This document shows positions 25,154 through 33,091 of a DNA stretch of 64,000 nt, in pieces. Below the pieces are notes generated by a model. The model ran no database searches. It saw only the letters and a list, made by a program, of their open reading frames with translations, and was not told the DNA's origin. Position 1 is the stretch's first letter. Each line of letters starts with the position of its first letter. The DNA is from Microbispora hainanensis (GTDB lineage: Bacteria > Actinomycetota > Actinomycetes > Streptosporangiales > Streptosporangiaceae). The position numbers and the translations under genes were made by a program. Location: positions 434,001-498,000 of the forward strand of contig NZ_CP108086.1 in assembly GCF_036186745.1 (NCBI RefSeq), in the 5' to 3' direction.

Positions 25154-26281
25154 GTGGCCGACACCGTGGCCGACACCGTGGCCGACACCGCACCCGTCCC
25201 CGCGCCCGGCGCCCCACGGGCCCCGCGGCCCGGGCCCCGGCTGAGCGCGGCCGTACGGGAGAACATCGCGGGCTGGCTGTTCGTGGCGCCGGTGGTGGTG
25301 ATCCTGGGCCTGTTCCTGCTGCTGCCGATCCTGATGGCGATGTGGGTCAGCCTCACCGACTGGAACGGCCAGGGCAGCCCGTTCCGCTCGGGCGTGCCGT
25401 TCGTCGGGATGGAGAACTACACCCGGCTGTTCACCGAGGACGGCCTGGCCCGCCAGGACTTCATGACCAGCATCCGCAACAACTTCTACTATGTCGTGAT
25501 CGTCGTGCCGGCCCAGACGGTGCTGGCGCTGGGGCTCGCCCTGATCGTGAACAGCAGGATGCTGAAGGGAAAGACGTTCTTCCGCGCCGCGTTCTTCTTC
25601 CCCTCGGTCACCAGCTCGGTGGCGATCAGCGTGGTGTTCCTGTTCATCTTCGCCAACTCCGGCGCGGTGACCAGCCTGCTGAAGGTGTTCGGGATCGACG
25701 GGCCGCAGTGGTTCTCCGACTCGCGGGGCGTGCTCCACCTGCTGCTCGGCGGGCTCGGCCTGGCCGACCCCGACAATCCGCCGGCGGCGCTGACGAGCGG
25801 CGGGCCGTTCGGGCTGTCGTGGTGGGAGTGGCTGTCCGGGCCGAGCGTGGCGATGTGCACGATCATCATGCTGGTCGTCTGGACGACGTCGGGCACGTTC
25901 ATGCTGATGTTCCTGGCCGCGCTCCAGGACATCCCGGTCACGCTGGAGGAGGCCGGCATGCTCGACGGCGCCGGGCGCTGGCAGCGGTTCCGGCACATCA
26001 CGCTCCCGCTGCTGAAGCCCACGCTGTTCCTGGTGCTGACGCTCGGCCTCATCGCGACCTGGCAGGTCTTCGACCAGGTCTACGTGATGAGCCAGGGCAA
26101 CCCGGCCAAGACCACCCTCACCCCGGCCTTCCTGTCGTATCAGACGGCCTTCCGCAGCTTCGAGTACGGCTCGGGGACGGCCATCTCGTTCGTGCTGTTC
26201 GCCATCATCGTCGTGCTCGCGCTGCTCCAGCGGTGGATCATGCGCGACCGCGACCCCGCCCGCCGTACGAGGAGGTCGTGA
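25154..26281 (+). CDS. ABC sugar permease (MalF type)
   Basis: A 375-residue inner-membrane subunit with about seven helices and the cytosolic coupling (EAA) loop EEAGMLDGAGRWQRFRHITL. Start 25154 fits AAGGAG with a five-base spacing; the GTG at 25148 overlaps that site. The N terminus repeats the VADT unit three times through a 12-bp direct DNA repeat before a Pro-Ala stretch. It pairs with the next permease. Confidence 0.92.
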   Translation: MADTVADTVADTAPVPAPGAPRAPRPGPRLSAAVRENIAGWLFVAPVVVILGLFLLLPILMAMWVSLTDWNGQGSPFRSGVPFVGMENYTRLFTEDGLARQDFMTSIRNNFYYVVIVVPAQTVLALGLALIVNSRMLKGKTFFRAAFFFPSVTSSVAISVVFLFIFANSGAVTSLLKVFGIDGPQWFSDSRGVLHLLLGGLGLADPDNPPAALTSGGPFGLSWWEWLSGPSVAMCTIIMLVVWTTSGTFMLMFLAALQDIPVTLEEAGMLDGAGRWQRFRHITLPLLKPTLFLVLTLGLIATWQVFDQVYVMSQGNPAKTTLTPAFLSYQTAFRSFEYGSGTAISFVLFAIIVVLALLQRWIMRDRDPARRTRRS

Positions 26282-26283
26282 CC

Positions 26284-27129
26284 GTGAAACGCCGGGACTC
26301 CCGCTCGCTCGCCTCCACCTTCGCGGGCTACTTCGTGCTGGTCTTCTTCGCGCTGGTCTTCCTCTATCCGTTCGTGATCCAGGTCGCGAACTCGTTCAAG
26401 ACCGAGCCGGACGCCGCGGCCAACGCGCTGTCGCCCGTCCCCCATCCCTTCTCCACCAGCGGTTACGAGAAGGTCTTCCTCAACACCGACCTGCCGCTGT
26501 GGCTGGGCAACTCGGTGCTGGTGACGATCCTGGTCACCGCCGGGCGGGTGCTGCTGTGCTCGATGGCCGGGTACGCGCTGGCGCGCATCCGCTTCCGCGG
26601 CCGCAAGGCGCTGTTCTCCGCCGTCATCGGGGTCATGGCCGTGCCGCCCGTGGTGCTGTTCGTGCCGAAGTTCCTCGTGCTCAACCAGTTCGGCCTGTAC
26701 GACAGTTACACGGCGCTGGTGCTGCCCCTGATCGTGGACGCCGCGGGCGTCTTCATCATGAAGCAGTTCTTCGAATCGGTCCCGGTGAGCGTGGAGGAGG
26801 CCGCGCGCATCGACGGCGCGGGGGTGTGGCGGACGTTCTGGTCGGTGGTGCTGCCGATGGCGCGACCGGCCCTGATCACCCTCACGATCATCTCCTTCCA
26901 GGGGAGCTGGAACGAGTTCGCGCACACCCTCGTGGCGGTGCAGAGCCCGGAGCTGTTCACGCTGCCGCGCGGCATCGCCGACCTGGTCAGCGGCTCGCTC
27001 GGCAAGGGCACGCAGTATCCGCTCAAGCTCGGCGCCGCCGTGCTCGCCACCATCCCGGTGGCGGTCATCTTCGTGGTGTTCCAGCGCTACTTCGTACGCG
27101 GGGCCAACGAGGGCGCGGAGAAGGGCTGA
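26284..27129 (+). CDS. ABC sugar permease (MalG type)
   Basis: A 281-residue permease with six helices and the EAA loop EEAARIDGAGVWRTFWSVVL; LGNSVLVTILVTAGRVLLCS is a typical early helix. GGAGG at 26271 is eight bases before GTG 26284 but only two before GTG 26278, so 26284 is the better start. It follows the first permease with only 2 bp between and ends the operon. Confidence 0.92.
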   Translation: MKRRDSRSLASTFAGYFVLVFFALVFLYPFVIQVANSFKTEPDAAANALSPVPHPFSTSGYEKVFLNTDLPLWLGNSVLVTILVTAGRVLLCSMAGYALARIRFRGRKALFSAVIGVMAVPPVVLFVPKFLVLNQFGLYDSYTALVLPLIVDAAGVFIMKQFFESVPVSVEEAARIDGAGVWRTFWSVVLPMARPALITLTIISFQGSWNEFAHTLVAVQSPELFTLPRGIADLVSGSLGKGTQYPLKLGAAVLATIPVAVIFVVFQRYFVRGANEGAEKG

Positions 27130-27146
27130 CGGACCGGCCCCATCGC

Positions 27147-27171
27147 GGACCGGCCCGTCGCGGGCCGGTCC
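27147..27171 (+). terminator. Terminator of the LacI-ABC operon
   Basis: GGACCGGCCC (27147-27156), loop GTCGC, GGGCCGGTCC (27162-27171): perfect 10-bp stem 18 bases past the last stop. No T-run. Confidence 0.8.
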
Positions 27172-27199
27172 GGTGACCTCGTTCAGCGGCCGTCGGATT

Positions 27200-27566
27200 T
27201 CAGGGGCCGTCCGATCGCCCCGCCACCACCAGCCGCCCTGCGCGGCCAGCAGGTCCCGGCCCACCCTCCACCGTCATCGCGTGGCCGGGCGCGGTGAGGA
27301 CGAAGCGGTCCGGCCCGCCCCTCGTCGGTCACGCGGTAGACCGTACGTTCCGTCCGTCGGCCCTCTCTGCTGGTCTCCACGGGGACGATGAGCTCCTCGC
27401 GGGCCAGCCGGTCGACCGCGTGTAGAGGCTGCGCGGCAGGCCACCGATGTAGTCCCTGTGCGTGTCGATGACGAATCGATGCAGCTCATAGGGGTGCGGG
27501 CCGTACCGACAGCAGGGCGAGCACCGTCAGCCCGACCAGGTCCCTGTCCGCCCGTCCCCGCGCCAT
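27200..27566 (-). pseudogene. PadR-family regulator broken by frameshifts
   Basis: Starting from ATG 27566 the text reads MARGRADRDLVGLTVLALLS, then after one surplus C near 27500 it continues PYELHRFVIDTHRDYIGGLP in another frame. One missing base near 27420 leads into AVDRLAREELIVPVETSREG and RRTERTVYRVTDEGRAG; a third break follows near 27310. This is the PadR winged-helix pattern (L..L...HGYEL, R.VYRVTDEGR). No single frame is open. Either a decayed gene or sequencing errors in homopolymers. The C-terminal dimer helices are not recognisable. Confidence 0.75.
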
Positions 27567-27704
27567 CGCTCCCCCACCGCCTTTCGCAAGGGAAGCGGGA
27601 ACTCCTTACCAGACCGGCACACGCAGCCCGGCCGTCGACCCGAGGACTCCCACCCGCCCAGAGCACCGGCACTGGCGCCGAGGGGGCAGCCCGCACCCTC
27701 CTTT

Positions 27705-28049
27705 TTGTGGAGACATTTCCCAATAAAGCGCCAATCGAGCGACATAGCAGGCATCGCCGTCATCGACCTGGCGCTGCAGGTCGATCTCCTGGACGATGGT
27801 GGGCTGACCGGGAAGGCCGACGCGCTCTTCTACCTCAGCAAGGAGGCGTTCAAGCGCCGCCTGATAGACGACCTGTGGAAGGCCCGCGCAGCGACGGCCC
27901 CGAAATCCCTCGTACGGGTCCTCCTCACTCCGGTGATCCTCGACGCCGTACGGAAGGAGCTGCGGCGGCAGACGGGACACAATGCGGACGAGAAGGAGAT
28001 CGAGCGCGTCCTCCAGGCGGAGGTACTGCGGCCTGATTTGCTGGCCTGA
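27705..28049 (+). CDS. Unrecognised protein fragment
   Basis: The frame gives 114 residues from a TTG, with coherent protein-like text from about SSDIAGIAVIDLALQVDLLD to VRKELRRQTGHNADEKEIER. It looks like the C-terminal helical part of a larger protein, charged and soluble. I do not recognise a family. Codon use (GC third positions) supports real coding ancestry. Lying between a PadR pseudogene and a terminator with no good start signal, it may be a remnant. Confidence 0.4.
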   Translation: MWRHFPIKRQSSDIAGIAVIDLALQVDLLDDGGLTGKADALFYLSKEAFKRRLIDDLWKARAATAPKSLVRVLLTPVILDAVRKELRRQTGHNADEKEIERVLQAEVLRPDLLA

Positions 28050-28305
28050 TCTCCTCGTCTGAACAGCGGAGGGTGCGCGCGGATGGATCTGTTCCAGATC
28101 AAGTTCCGGGAGTCGGACGATTACCGGCCGGGCACGAAGGGGCACGAACGCCGGTGCACCTGAGGCGGGTCGTCATGCGCGTCGCCGGCCGAGTTCACTG
28201 TCACCGATCGCGCAGGCGCCGACAACGGCGCCTGCGCGGTTCACGTCGTCCACTACATCAGGGACCGTCTCCGGCACGGCGGCTGACCGTACCGGAGGGT
28301 CCCGG
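28050..28305. other. Degenerate intergenic stretch with one hairpin
   Basis: A 26-codon frame at 28083-28163 (MDLFQIKFRESDDYRPG...) looks like a clipped gene start but goes nowhere. Apart from the hairpin at 28210-28237 I see no further structure. Confidence 0.4.
28210..28237. terminator. Perfect 12-bp stem terminator
   Basis: GCGCAGGCGCCG (28210-28221), loop ACAA, CGGCGCCTGCGC (28226-28237). It separates the decayed stretch from the small protein gene read on the other strand and could end transcripts from both sides. Confidence 0.8.
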
Positions 28306-28530
28306 TCACCCGGCGGCGGGGTCGGCGGCGAGCGCGGCGATCAGCTCGGCCTGTGCGTCCAGAGCGGCGGCGAGGGCCTCGGGATCGTCGGCGTCGAGCG
28401 TCATCGCGCATCCCATGCGGATCGCTTCGAGGTCCACCGCGCCGCGCCTGGTCGCCCACCAGCGGCCGATGTCCGACCGCCAGATGATCCAGCCGGTATG
28501 GACCCGTGCGATGTCCTCCAACGTGGTCAT
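28306..28530 (-). CDS. Small protein paired with XRE regulator
   Basis: About 74 residues: MTTLEDIARVHTGWIIWRSD, IGRWWATRRG, then TLDADDPEALAAALDAQAEL. Similar 70-80 residue proteins with a W-R-S-D/RWWATR core stand beside XRE regulators in many actinomycetes, analogous to DUF397 partners; the role is unknown. GGAG nine bases upstream supports the start at 28530. Divergent from the XRE gene. Confidence 0.65.
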   Translation of the reverse strand: MTTLEDIARVHTGWIIWRSDIGRWWATRRGAVDLEAIRMGCAMTLDADDPEALAAALDAQAELIAALAADPAAG

Positions 28531-28663
28531 GTCACCCATCTCCAAGCGGCTGCTCGCGGAAGTGGGCCAAGCTAAGCGCTTTTAGAGCGGTTGGAGTATC
28601 AGCCAGAGGACGTCCAATCACAGCCAGTAGCCGCGCGAACACGGAATCTCCCGTAGTGTCGGC

Positions 28664-28678
28664 GTGTCACGCTGACAC
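28664..28678. promoter_or_regulatory. Inverted repeat before the XRE regulator
   Basis: GTGTCA-CGC-TGACAC is a perfect 6-bp inverted repeat 34 bases upstream of the XRE start, inside the divergent promoter region. A further GTGTC half-site lies at 28656. Typical of an autoregulatory operator. Confidence 0.55.
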
Positions 28679-28712
28679 AGCGTGCTTGCGGTCGTGCGAG
28701 GAGGGGTGCGAC

Positions 28713-30053
28713 ATGCCGGCCAACCACCGCCATCCGCCGAACCGCCGGCTCGCGTGGGAACGCCTGCAGCGCGGGTGGTCCTACGAGGAGCTGTGCGAGC
28801 GCATCCGCGCGTCCATGCGGTCATGCGACGAGAAGGACACCGGCCTGACGGCCAACACGGTGCGACGGTGGGAGACCGGCGAGCGGTGGCCGGATCCGCG
28901 TTACCGCAAGCACCTCGTGACGATTTTCGACAAGCCCGCGAGCGAGCTGGGACTGCTCACCCCCGACGAGATGGCCATGCGGCCGGTCACGGAGGTGGTG
29001 GACGAGATACGGAGGCTGCTGAGCATGATCGTCGCAGAAGGCATCGACCGCTCCACGTTCCTGCGGGGGATCTTCGGCGCGGGCGTGCTCGCTCCGCTCC
29101 TCGGCGAGGGCGGCGAACGTCTTCCCGCGGCGGTGGAACGAGGACGCGGAGTCGACGCCGAGTCGGCCGAGGCGTTCGCCCGGGTCGTCGACAAGCAGGC
29201 CGCCCTCTATTGGACCTCGCCGCCGGACGACATCTTCCAGGCGTCGGTCGCGCACACCCGGCTCGGCATGAGCCTGCTGCGTTCGGCGCCGGAGGGAGCG
29301 GTCAGGCAGACGCTGGCCGAGGCCGCCGCGCGTTCGGCCCTGCTGTCGGGCAGGGTCGCCTTCTTCGACCTCGATGACGGCCCCACCGCTGCGCGGCTGT
29401 ACCGGATGGCCCTGTCGGCCACCCGGGAGTGCGGCGACCATCCGCTCGCCGCCGCCGTGCTCGCCCACGCGGCGTTCGTGCCGGGGTTCGCGGGCAACCG
29501 TACGGACGCCCTGGGCCTGCTGGACGCGGCGTTCGCGCACGCCTGGCACGGCGTCGGCCCGCTCACCCGGGCGTGGCTGCACTGCGTGGCGTCGGAGATC
29601 TCGGCCCGCTGCGGCGAGCCGAAGGAGTGCATGCGCCACATCGACCGCGCCGACCAGATGGTGGACGCGGGCGGCGACGACCCCAAGTGGCTGGACTTCT
29701 TCGAGCGGGCGAGGCTCGACGGGTTCGCCGGCTACAGCGCGCTGACGGCGGGCCACCACGAGGAGGCGGCCCGCAGGCTGCGCAAGGCGCTCGACGACCT
29801 GGGCCCGAACGGCGGCAAGCAGCGCTCGGTGCTGCTCGCCGACCTCGCCGCCGCCCACGCCCCCACCGACGGCGACCAGGCCGCCGAACATCTCAGGCAG
29901 GCGGTCGACGCGCTGGACGACCAGTGGTACGCGATCGGGCATGACCGGGTCCGCCGCGTGCTGCAGGTCCTGCCGCCCGCCGCCCAGACGCGGGCGCTGG
30001 ACGAACGGCTGACCGACCTCGGCCGGTCGCGGCACCCCGAACTTACGATGTGA
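28713..30053 (+). CDS. XRE-family regulator with helical repeat domain
   Basis: About 446 residues from ATG 28713 (AGGAGGGG site upstream). The N-terminal helix-turn-helix (LAWERLQRGWSYEELCERIR, TGLTANTVRRWETGERWPDP) is followed by a linker EVVDEIRRLLSMIVAEGIDR, STFLRGIFGAGVLAPLLG, and a C-terminal TPR-like region of about 300 residues (LGMSLLRSAPEGAVRQTLAE, LAAAVLAHAAFVPGFAG, HHEEAARRLRKALDDLG). This is the common actinomycete XRE-TPR type linked to development and secondary metabolism; target genes are unknown. Confidence 0.85.
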   Translation: MPANHRHPPNRRLAWERLQRGWSYEELCERIRASMRSCDEKDTGLTANTVRRWETGERWPDPRYRKHLVTIFDKPASELGLLTPDEMAMRPVTEVVDEIRRLLSMIVAEGIDRSTFLRGIFGAGVLAPLLGEGGERLPAAVERGRGVDAESAEAFARVVDKQAALYWTSPPDDIFQASVAHTRLGMSLLRSAPEGAVRQTLAEAAARSALLSGRVAFFDLDDGPTAARLYRMALSATRECGDHPLAAAVLAHAAFVPGFAGNRTDALGLLDAAFAHAWHGVGPLTRAWLHCVASEISARCGEPKECMRHIDRADQMVDAGGDDPKWLDFFERARLDGFAGYSALTAGHHEEAARRLRKALDDLGPNGGKQRSVLLADLAAAHAPTDGDQAAEHLRQAVDALDDQWYAIGHDRVRRVLQVLPPAAQTRALDERLTDLGRSRHPELTM

Positions 30054-30170
30054 CGACGGCCCTCCTCACCCGGCCCCCTCACACGACCCCCTCACGCGCC
30101 CTATCATCCGGCCCCCTCACGCGCCCCCTCGTCCGGCCCCCTCACACGCCCCCGTCACGCGGCCGTCGGC
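30054..30170. repeat. Degenerate CCCCTCAC-type repeat
   Basis: The words CCGGCCCCCTCAC, CGCGCCC and CCCCCTCACACG recur five to six times between the XRE stop and the TetR promoter. The period varies (about 15-30 bp), so it is a loose repeat. It probably includes the XRE transcript end. Confidence 0.6.
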
Positions 30171-30184
30171 CAATCGGAGCATTT

Positions 30185-30202
30185 TATATGACCGGTCGTA
30201 TA
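30185..30202. promoter_or_regulatory. 18-bp TetR-type operator
   Basis: TATATGACCGGTCGTATA is symmetric at 16 of 18 positions with an exact GACCGGTC core. It ends eight bases before the TetR start codon at 30211 and overlaps the likely -10 region, a classical autoregulation site. Confidence 0.75.
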
Positions 30203-30210
30203 CTGACCGC

Positions 30211-30825
30211 ATGGGACGGACCAGCGATGCCAAGGAGAAGATCCTCGGCGCCGCCCGGACGCTCATCGAGCTGCGTGGTTACTCCGCCCTGGGGGTGGCG
30301 GAGATCTGCAAGGCGGCCGGTGTGCCCAAGGGCAGCTTCTACTACTTCTTCGAGACCAAGGAAGCCCTCGCTCTGGCGGTCATCGACGAGCACTGGGCCG
30401 ACCAGGAGCGGGACTGGAGGCGGATCCTGTCCGGCGAGGGGGAGCCGCTGGCACGTCTGCGCCGGCTGTTCGAGGCGACCCAGGCCGTCCAACGTGCCGG
30501 GCAGCAGAACTGCGGCACCGTCTCGGGCTGCATGTTCGGCAATCTCACGCTGGAGATGAGCAACCAGACCGAAGCCATCCGCGGACGGCTGCAGGAGATC
30601 TTCGAGGCGCAGGTCGACATGATCGAGGCGGTCGTCGTCGAGGCCAAGGCTCGTGGGGATGTCGCCGTGGCCGACACCCGGGAGGCCGCGCGGTCGGTGG
30701 TGGCCCAGTTGGAGGGGCACGTTCTGTTCGCCAAGCTCTACAACGACACGCAGCGGCTCGGTCCCCTGTGGGCCAACTGCCTGGCGCTGCTCGGCGCCCG
30801 CGCCGAGATGGCCCACGGTCTCTGA
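30211..30825 (+). CDS. TetR/AcrR-family repressor
   Basis: A 204-residue regulator. HTH: AKEKILGAARTLIELRGYSA with VAEICKAAGVPKGSFYYFFE. The ligand domain contains GTVSGCMFGNLTLEMSNQTE, a pattern of TetR proteins next to short-chain dehydrogenases and reactive-electrophile enzymes. The Cys in SGCMFGN may be a sensor thiol (inference). Its operator-like site lies directly upstream; a related motif precedes the SDR gene at 31948. Confidence 0.9.
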   Translation: MGRTSDAKEKILGAARTLIELRGYSALGVAEICKAAGVPKGSFYYFFETKEALALAVIDEHWADQERDWRRILSGEGEPLARLRRLFEATQAVQRAGQQNCGTVSGCMFGNLTLEMSNQTEAIRGRLQEIFEAQVDMIEAVVVEAKARGDVAVADTREAARSVVAQLEGHVLFAKLYNDTQRLGPLWANCLALLGARAEMAHGL

Positions 30826-30867
30826 CCCCCGCCCGTCCAGTAGTAGGCGCTCTCTAGCATGGCAAGC

Positions 30868-31800
30868 ATGGAGCTGCGCCAGTTGCGGTATTTCGTCGCG
30901 GTCGCCGAGGAGCTGAACTTCGGCAGAGCCGCCAGGCGCCTGCTCATCGCCGGCCCTTCCCTGTCCCAGCAGATCAAGGCGCTGGAGCGCGACCTGGGCG
31001 TGCGCCTGTTCGACCGGGATCGCCGCTCGGTGTCCCTCACCCCCGCCGGTTTCGCCCTGCTGTCCGACGCCCGGGCCCTGCTGGAGCGCGCCGACGACTT
31101 CCGGCACCGGGCCCGCCGGCTGGCCGGATCGGAACCGGTGCGGCTCGGCTACGTCAACTGGCTGCCCCCTGACCTGACCGCGCGTACGGCAGCGGCGGCG
31201 CAGGTCCACGTCGACGCCTGGGTCGCGCCCTCGCACACCCAGGCCGCCAGGGTCGCCGAAGGCGGCCTGGACCTCGCGATCTGCTGGCTGCGCACCGGCG
31301 ATCTGGAACGGCACGGCCTGCACGCTCAGCTCATCGGCGCCGACCGCCTCTACGCCGTGGCCACCGGCGGGGACACCACCGAGGTCCCCGCCCGCGAGAC
31401 CGGCATCCTGCTCGACGCCGACACCACCTCCTGGTCGTCCTGGAACGCGTACGCCGAGGAGCTGGCCGGCGAGACCGGGGCCACCGCGGTCCGCATCTCC
31501 GACGGCGGCATCACCGGCCCGGGGTTCTTCGATCACGTGCGCCGCTGCCGCCGTCCGATCGTCAACTCGCCCAAGGGCCAGACCACTCCGTTGCCGCCGG
31601 ACCTCGTACGGCGCCCGGTCGTCGCGCCGGAGATCTACTGGACCTGGTCGGTGGTGTGGCGCCGCACCGAGGTACGCGGCTCGGTGCTCGCCGTCGTGGA
31701 GGCGCTCCGCGCCGACGGCCACTTCGGGATCGACGGCCCGGACGCCTGGCTGCCCAAGGACGATCCGCACCGTCGCCAGGCCAGGCTCGCGGAGCTTTAG
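30868..31800 (+). CDS. LysR-family transcriptional regulator
   Basis: About 310 residues starting MELRQLRYFVAVAEELNFGR. HTH LLIAGPSLSQQIKALERDLG; substrate-binding domain from about residue 90 (VRLGYVNWLPPDLTARTAAA ... APEIYWTWSVVWRRTEVRG). Three upstream codons (MAS) from ATG 30859 are possible. It lies 42 bases after the TetR gene on the same strand and before the SDR gene, which it may control. Confidence 0.9.
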   Translation: MELRQLRYFVAVAEELNFGRAARRLLIAGPSLSQQIKALERDLGVRLFDRDRRSVSLTPAGFALLSDARALLERADDFRHRARRLAGSEPVRLGYVNWLPPDLTARTAAAAQVHVDAWVAPSHTQAARVAEGGLDLAICWLRTGDLERHGLHAQLIGADRLYAVATGGDTTEVPARETGILLDADTTSWSSWNAYAEELAGETGATAVRISDGGITGPGFFDHVRRCRRPIVNSPKGQTTPLPPDLVRRPVVAPEIYWTWSVVWRRTEVRGSVLAVVEALRADGHFGIDGPDAWLPKDDPHRRQARLAEL

Positions 31801-31903
31801 GAGTCTGTGCCTATCAGATGGGAGCATTCCGGTTCCGGCTGAGACCTCATGATGCTTTGACTTCGCCTCTCCAGCGGCCTACGTTCACGGTGTGAATAGA
31901 CGA

Positions 31904-31927
31904 CCGGTTGACTAGTAACCGGCCGGT
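31904..31927. promoter_or_regulatory. Inverted repeats before the SDR gene
   Basis: CCGGTT (31904-31909), spacer GACTAGT, AACCGG (31917-31922) form perfect 6-bp arms. Overlapping them ACCGGCCGGT (31918-31927) is a perfect 10-bp palindrome. The GACCGGT half-site at 31902 is shared with the TetR site at 30185-30202. Confidence 0.6.
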
Positions 31928-31947
31928 CCATCTGGAGAAGGATCATC

Positions 31948-32661
31948 ATGAGCATTCCGCAGCAGAAGGTCGCCCTCGTCACCGGCGCGTCGCAGGGCAT
32001 CGGCGCCGCACTGGTCACGGCCTACCGCAAGCTGGGCTACGCCGTCGTCGCCGTCTCACGCACGATCTCGCCCTCCGACGACCCCGGCGTCATCGCCGTC
32101 CAGGGCGACGTCGCCGACCTCGCCACCGCCGAACGCGCCATCGCCACGGCAGTCGAGCGGTTCGGCCGGGTGGACACCCTGGTCAACAACGCGGGCATCT
32201 TCGTCGCCAAGCCGTTCACCGACTACACCGCCGACGACTACAGCGCGGTGACCAGGGTGAACCTCGACGGCTTCTTCCACATCACCCAGCTCGCCATCGC
32301 GCGCATGCTGACCCAGGGTGGCGGCCACGTCGTCACCATCACCACCAGCCTGGTCGACAACGCCGACTCCCGGGTGCCGTCCGTGCTGGCCTCGCTGACC
32401 AAGGGCGGCCTGCAGTCCGCGACCAAGTCGCTCGCCATCGAGTACGCCACGCGCGGCATCCGCGTCAACGCCGTCTCGCCGGGCTCCATCAAGACCCCCA
32501 TGCACCCGGAGGAGACCCACCAGGCCCTCGCGGCGCTGCAGCCGGTGGGCCGGATGGGCGAGCCGGGCGACGTCGCGGACGCGGTCGTCTACCTGGAGAC
32601 CGCCCCCTTCGTGACCGGCGAGATCCTCCACGTCGACGGCGGTATGAGCGCCGGCCACTGA
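31948..32661 (+). CDS. Short-chain dehydrogenase/reductase
   Basis: A 237-residue NAD(P)-dependent SDR: cofactor motif VALVTGASQGIGAALVTAYR, NNAG in VDTLVNNAGIFVAKPF, and active-site Ser-Tyr-Lys region, where the usual YxxxK is SLTKGGLQSATKSLAIEY: the tyrosine position reads Leu in VLASLTKGG, which may abolish normal catalysis. C-terminal FVTGEILHVDGGMSAGH is classical. GAAGGA lies before ATG. Substrate unknown. Confidence 0.87.
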   Translation: MSIPQQKVALVTGASQGIGAALVTAYRKLGYAVVAVSRTISPSDDPGVIAVQGDVADLATAERAIATAVERFGRVDTLVNNAGIFVAKPFTDYTADDYSAVTRVNLDGFFHITQLAIARMLTQGGGHVVTITTSLVDNADSRVPSVLASLTKGGLQSATKSLAIEYATRGIRVNAVSPGSIKTPMHPEETHQALAALQPVGRMGEPGDVADAVVYLETAPFVTGEILHVDGGMSAGH

Positions 32662-32697
32662 TCCGCGATCCCCGGCCTCACCGACAGGAGACCTCTG

Positions 32698-33066
32698 ATG
32701 ACCAGCGACATCGACAGGGAAACGATCCTCAGGGACGTCCTCGACCAGTGGAGAGCCGGCGTCGGCGCCCACGAACCGCAGCGGGTCGCCGCCCTGTTCA
32801 CGGAGGACGCGATCTTCCAGGGGCTGCGCCCCTACACCGTCGGGAGGCCGGGGATCGCCGCCTACTACGACTCCCAGCCGCCCGGGCTGACGGCGGCGTA
32901 CCGCATCCTGGAGACCACGGCCCCCGCCGACGGCCTCGTCCTCGGCTACCTGGCCGTCGACTTCTCCTTCACCGACCGTCCCGCCCTGCACGTCTATCTC
33001 AGCGTGCTGGTGAAGCGGACGGAGGAGGGCTGGCGCATCGGCCACTACCAGGTCTCCCGCCTGTGA
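32698..33066 (+). CDS. NTF2-like (SnoaL/SgcJ-type) protein
   Basis: A 122-residue cone-fold protein: ILRDVLDQWRAGVGAHEPQR, VAALFTEDAIFQGLRPYTVG, RPGIAAYYDSQPPGLTAAYR, VYLSVLVKRTEEGWRIGHYQ. SgcJ/EcaC-like members occur with oxidoreductases and can be hydrolases, isomerases or binding proteins. It follows the SDR by 36 bases and is probably co-transcribed. Confidence 0.82.
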   Translation: MTSDIDRETILRDVLDQWRAGVGAHEPQRVAALFTEDAIFQGLRPYTVGRPGIAAYYDSQPPGLTAAYRILETTAPADGLVLGYLAVDFSFTDRPALHVYLSVLVKRTEEGWRIGHYQVSRL

Positions 33067-33091
33067 GTCTCCGAGGCCCGGATGGGCGGCT

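Noticed and set aside
27130..28300. Insertion sequence or integrated element in the decay zone
   Set aside because: No transposase or integrase text, terminal inverted repeats or target duplication could be found.
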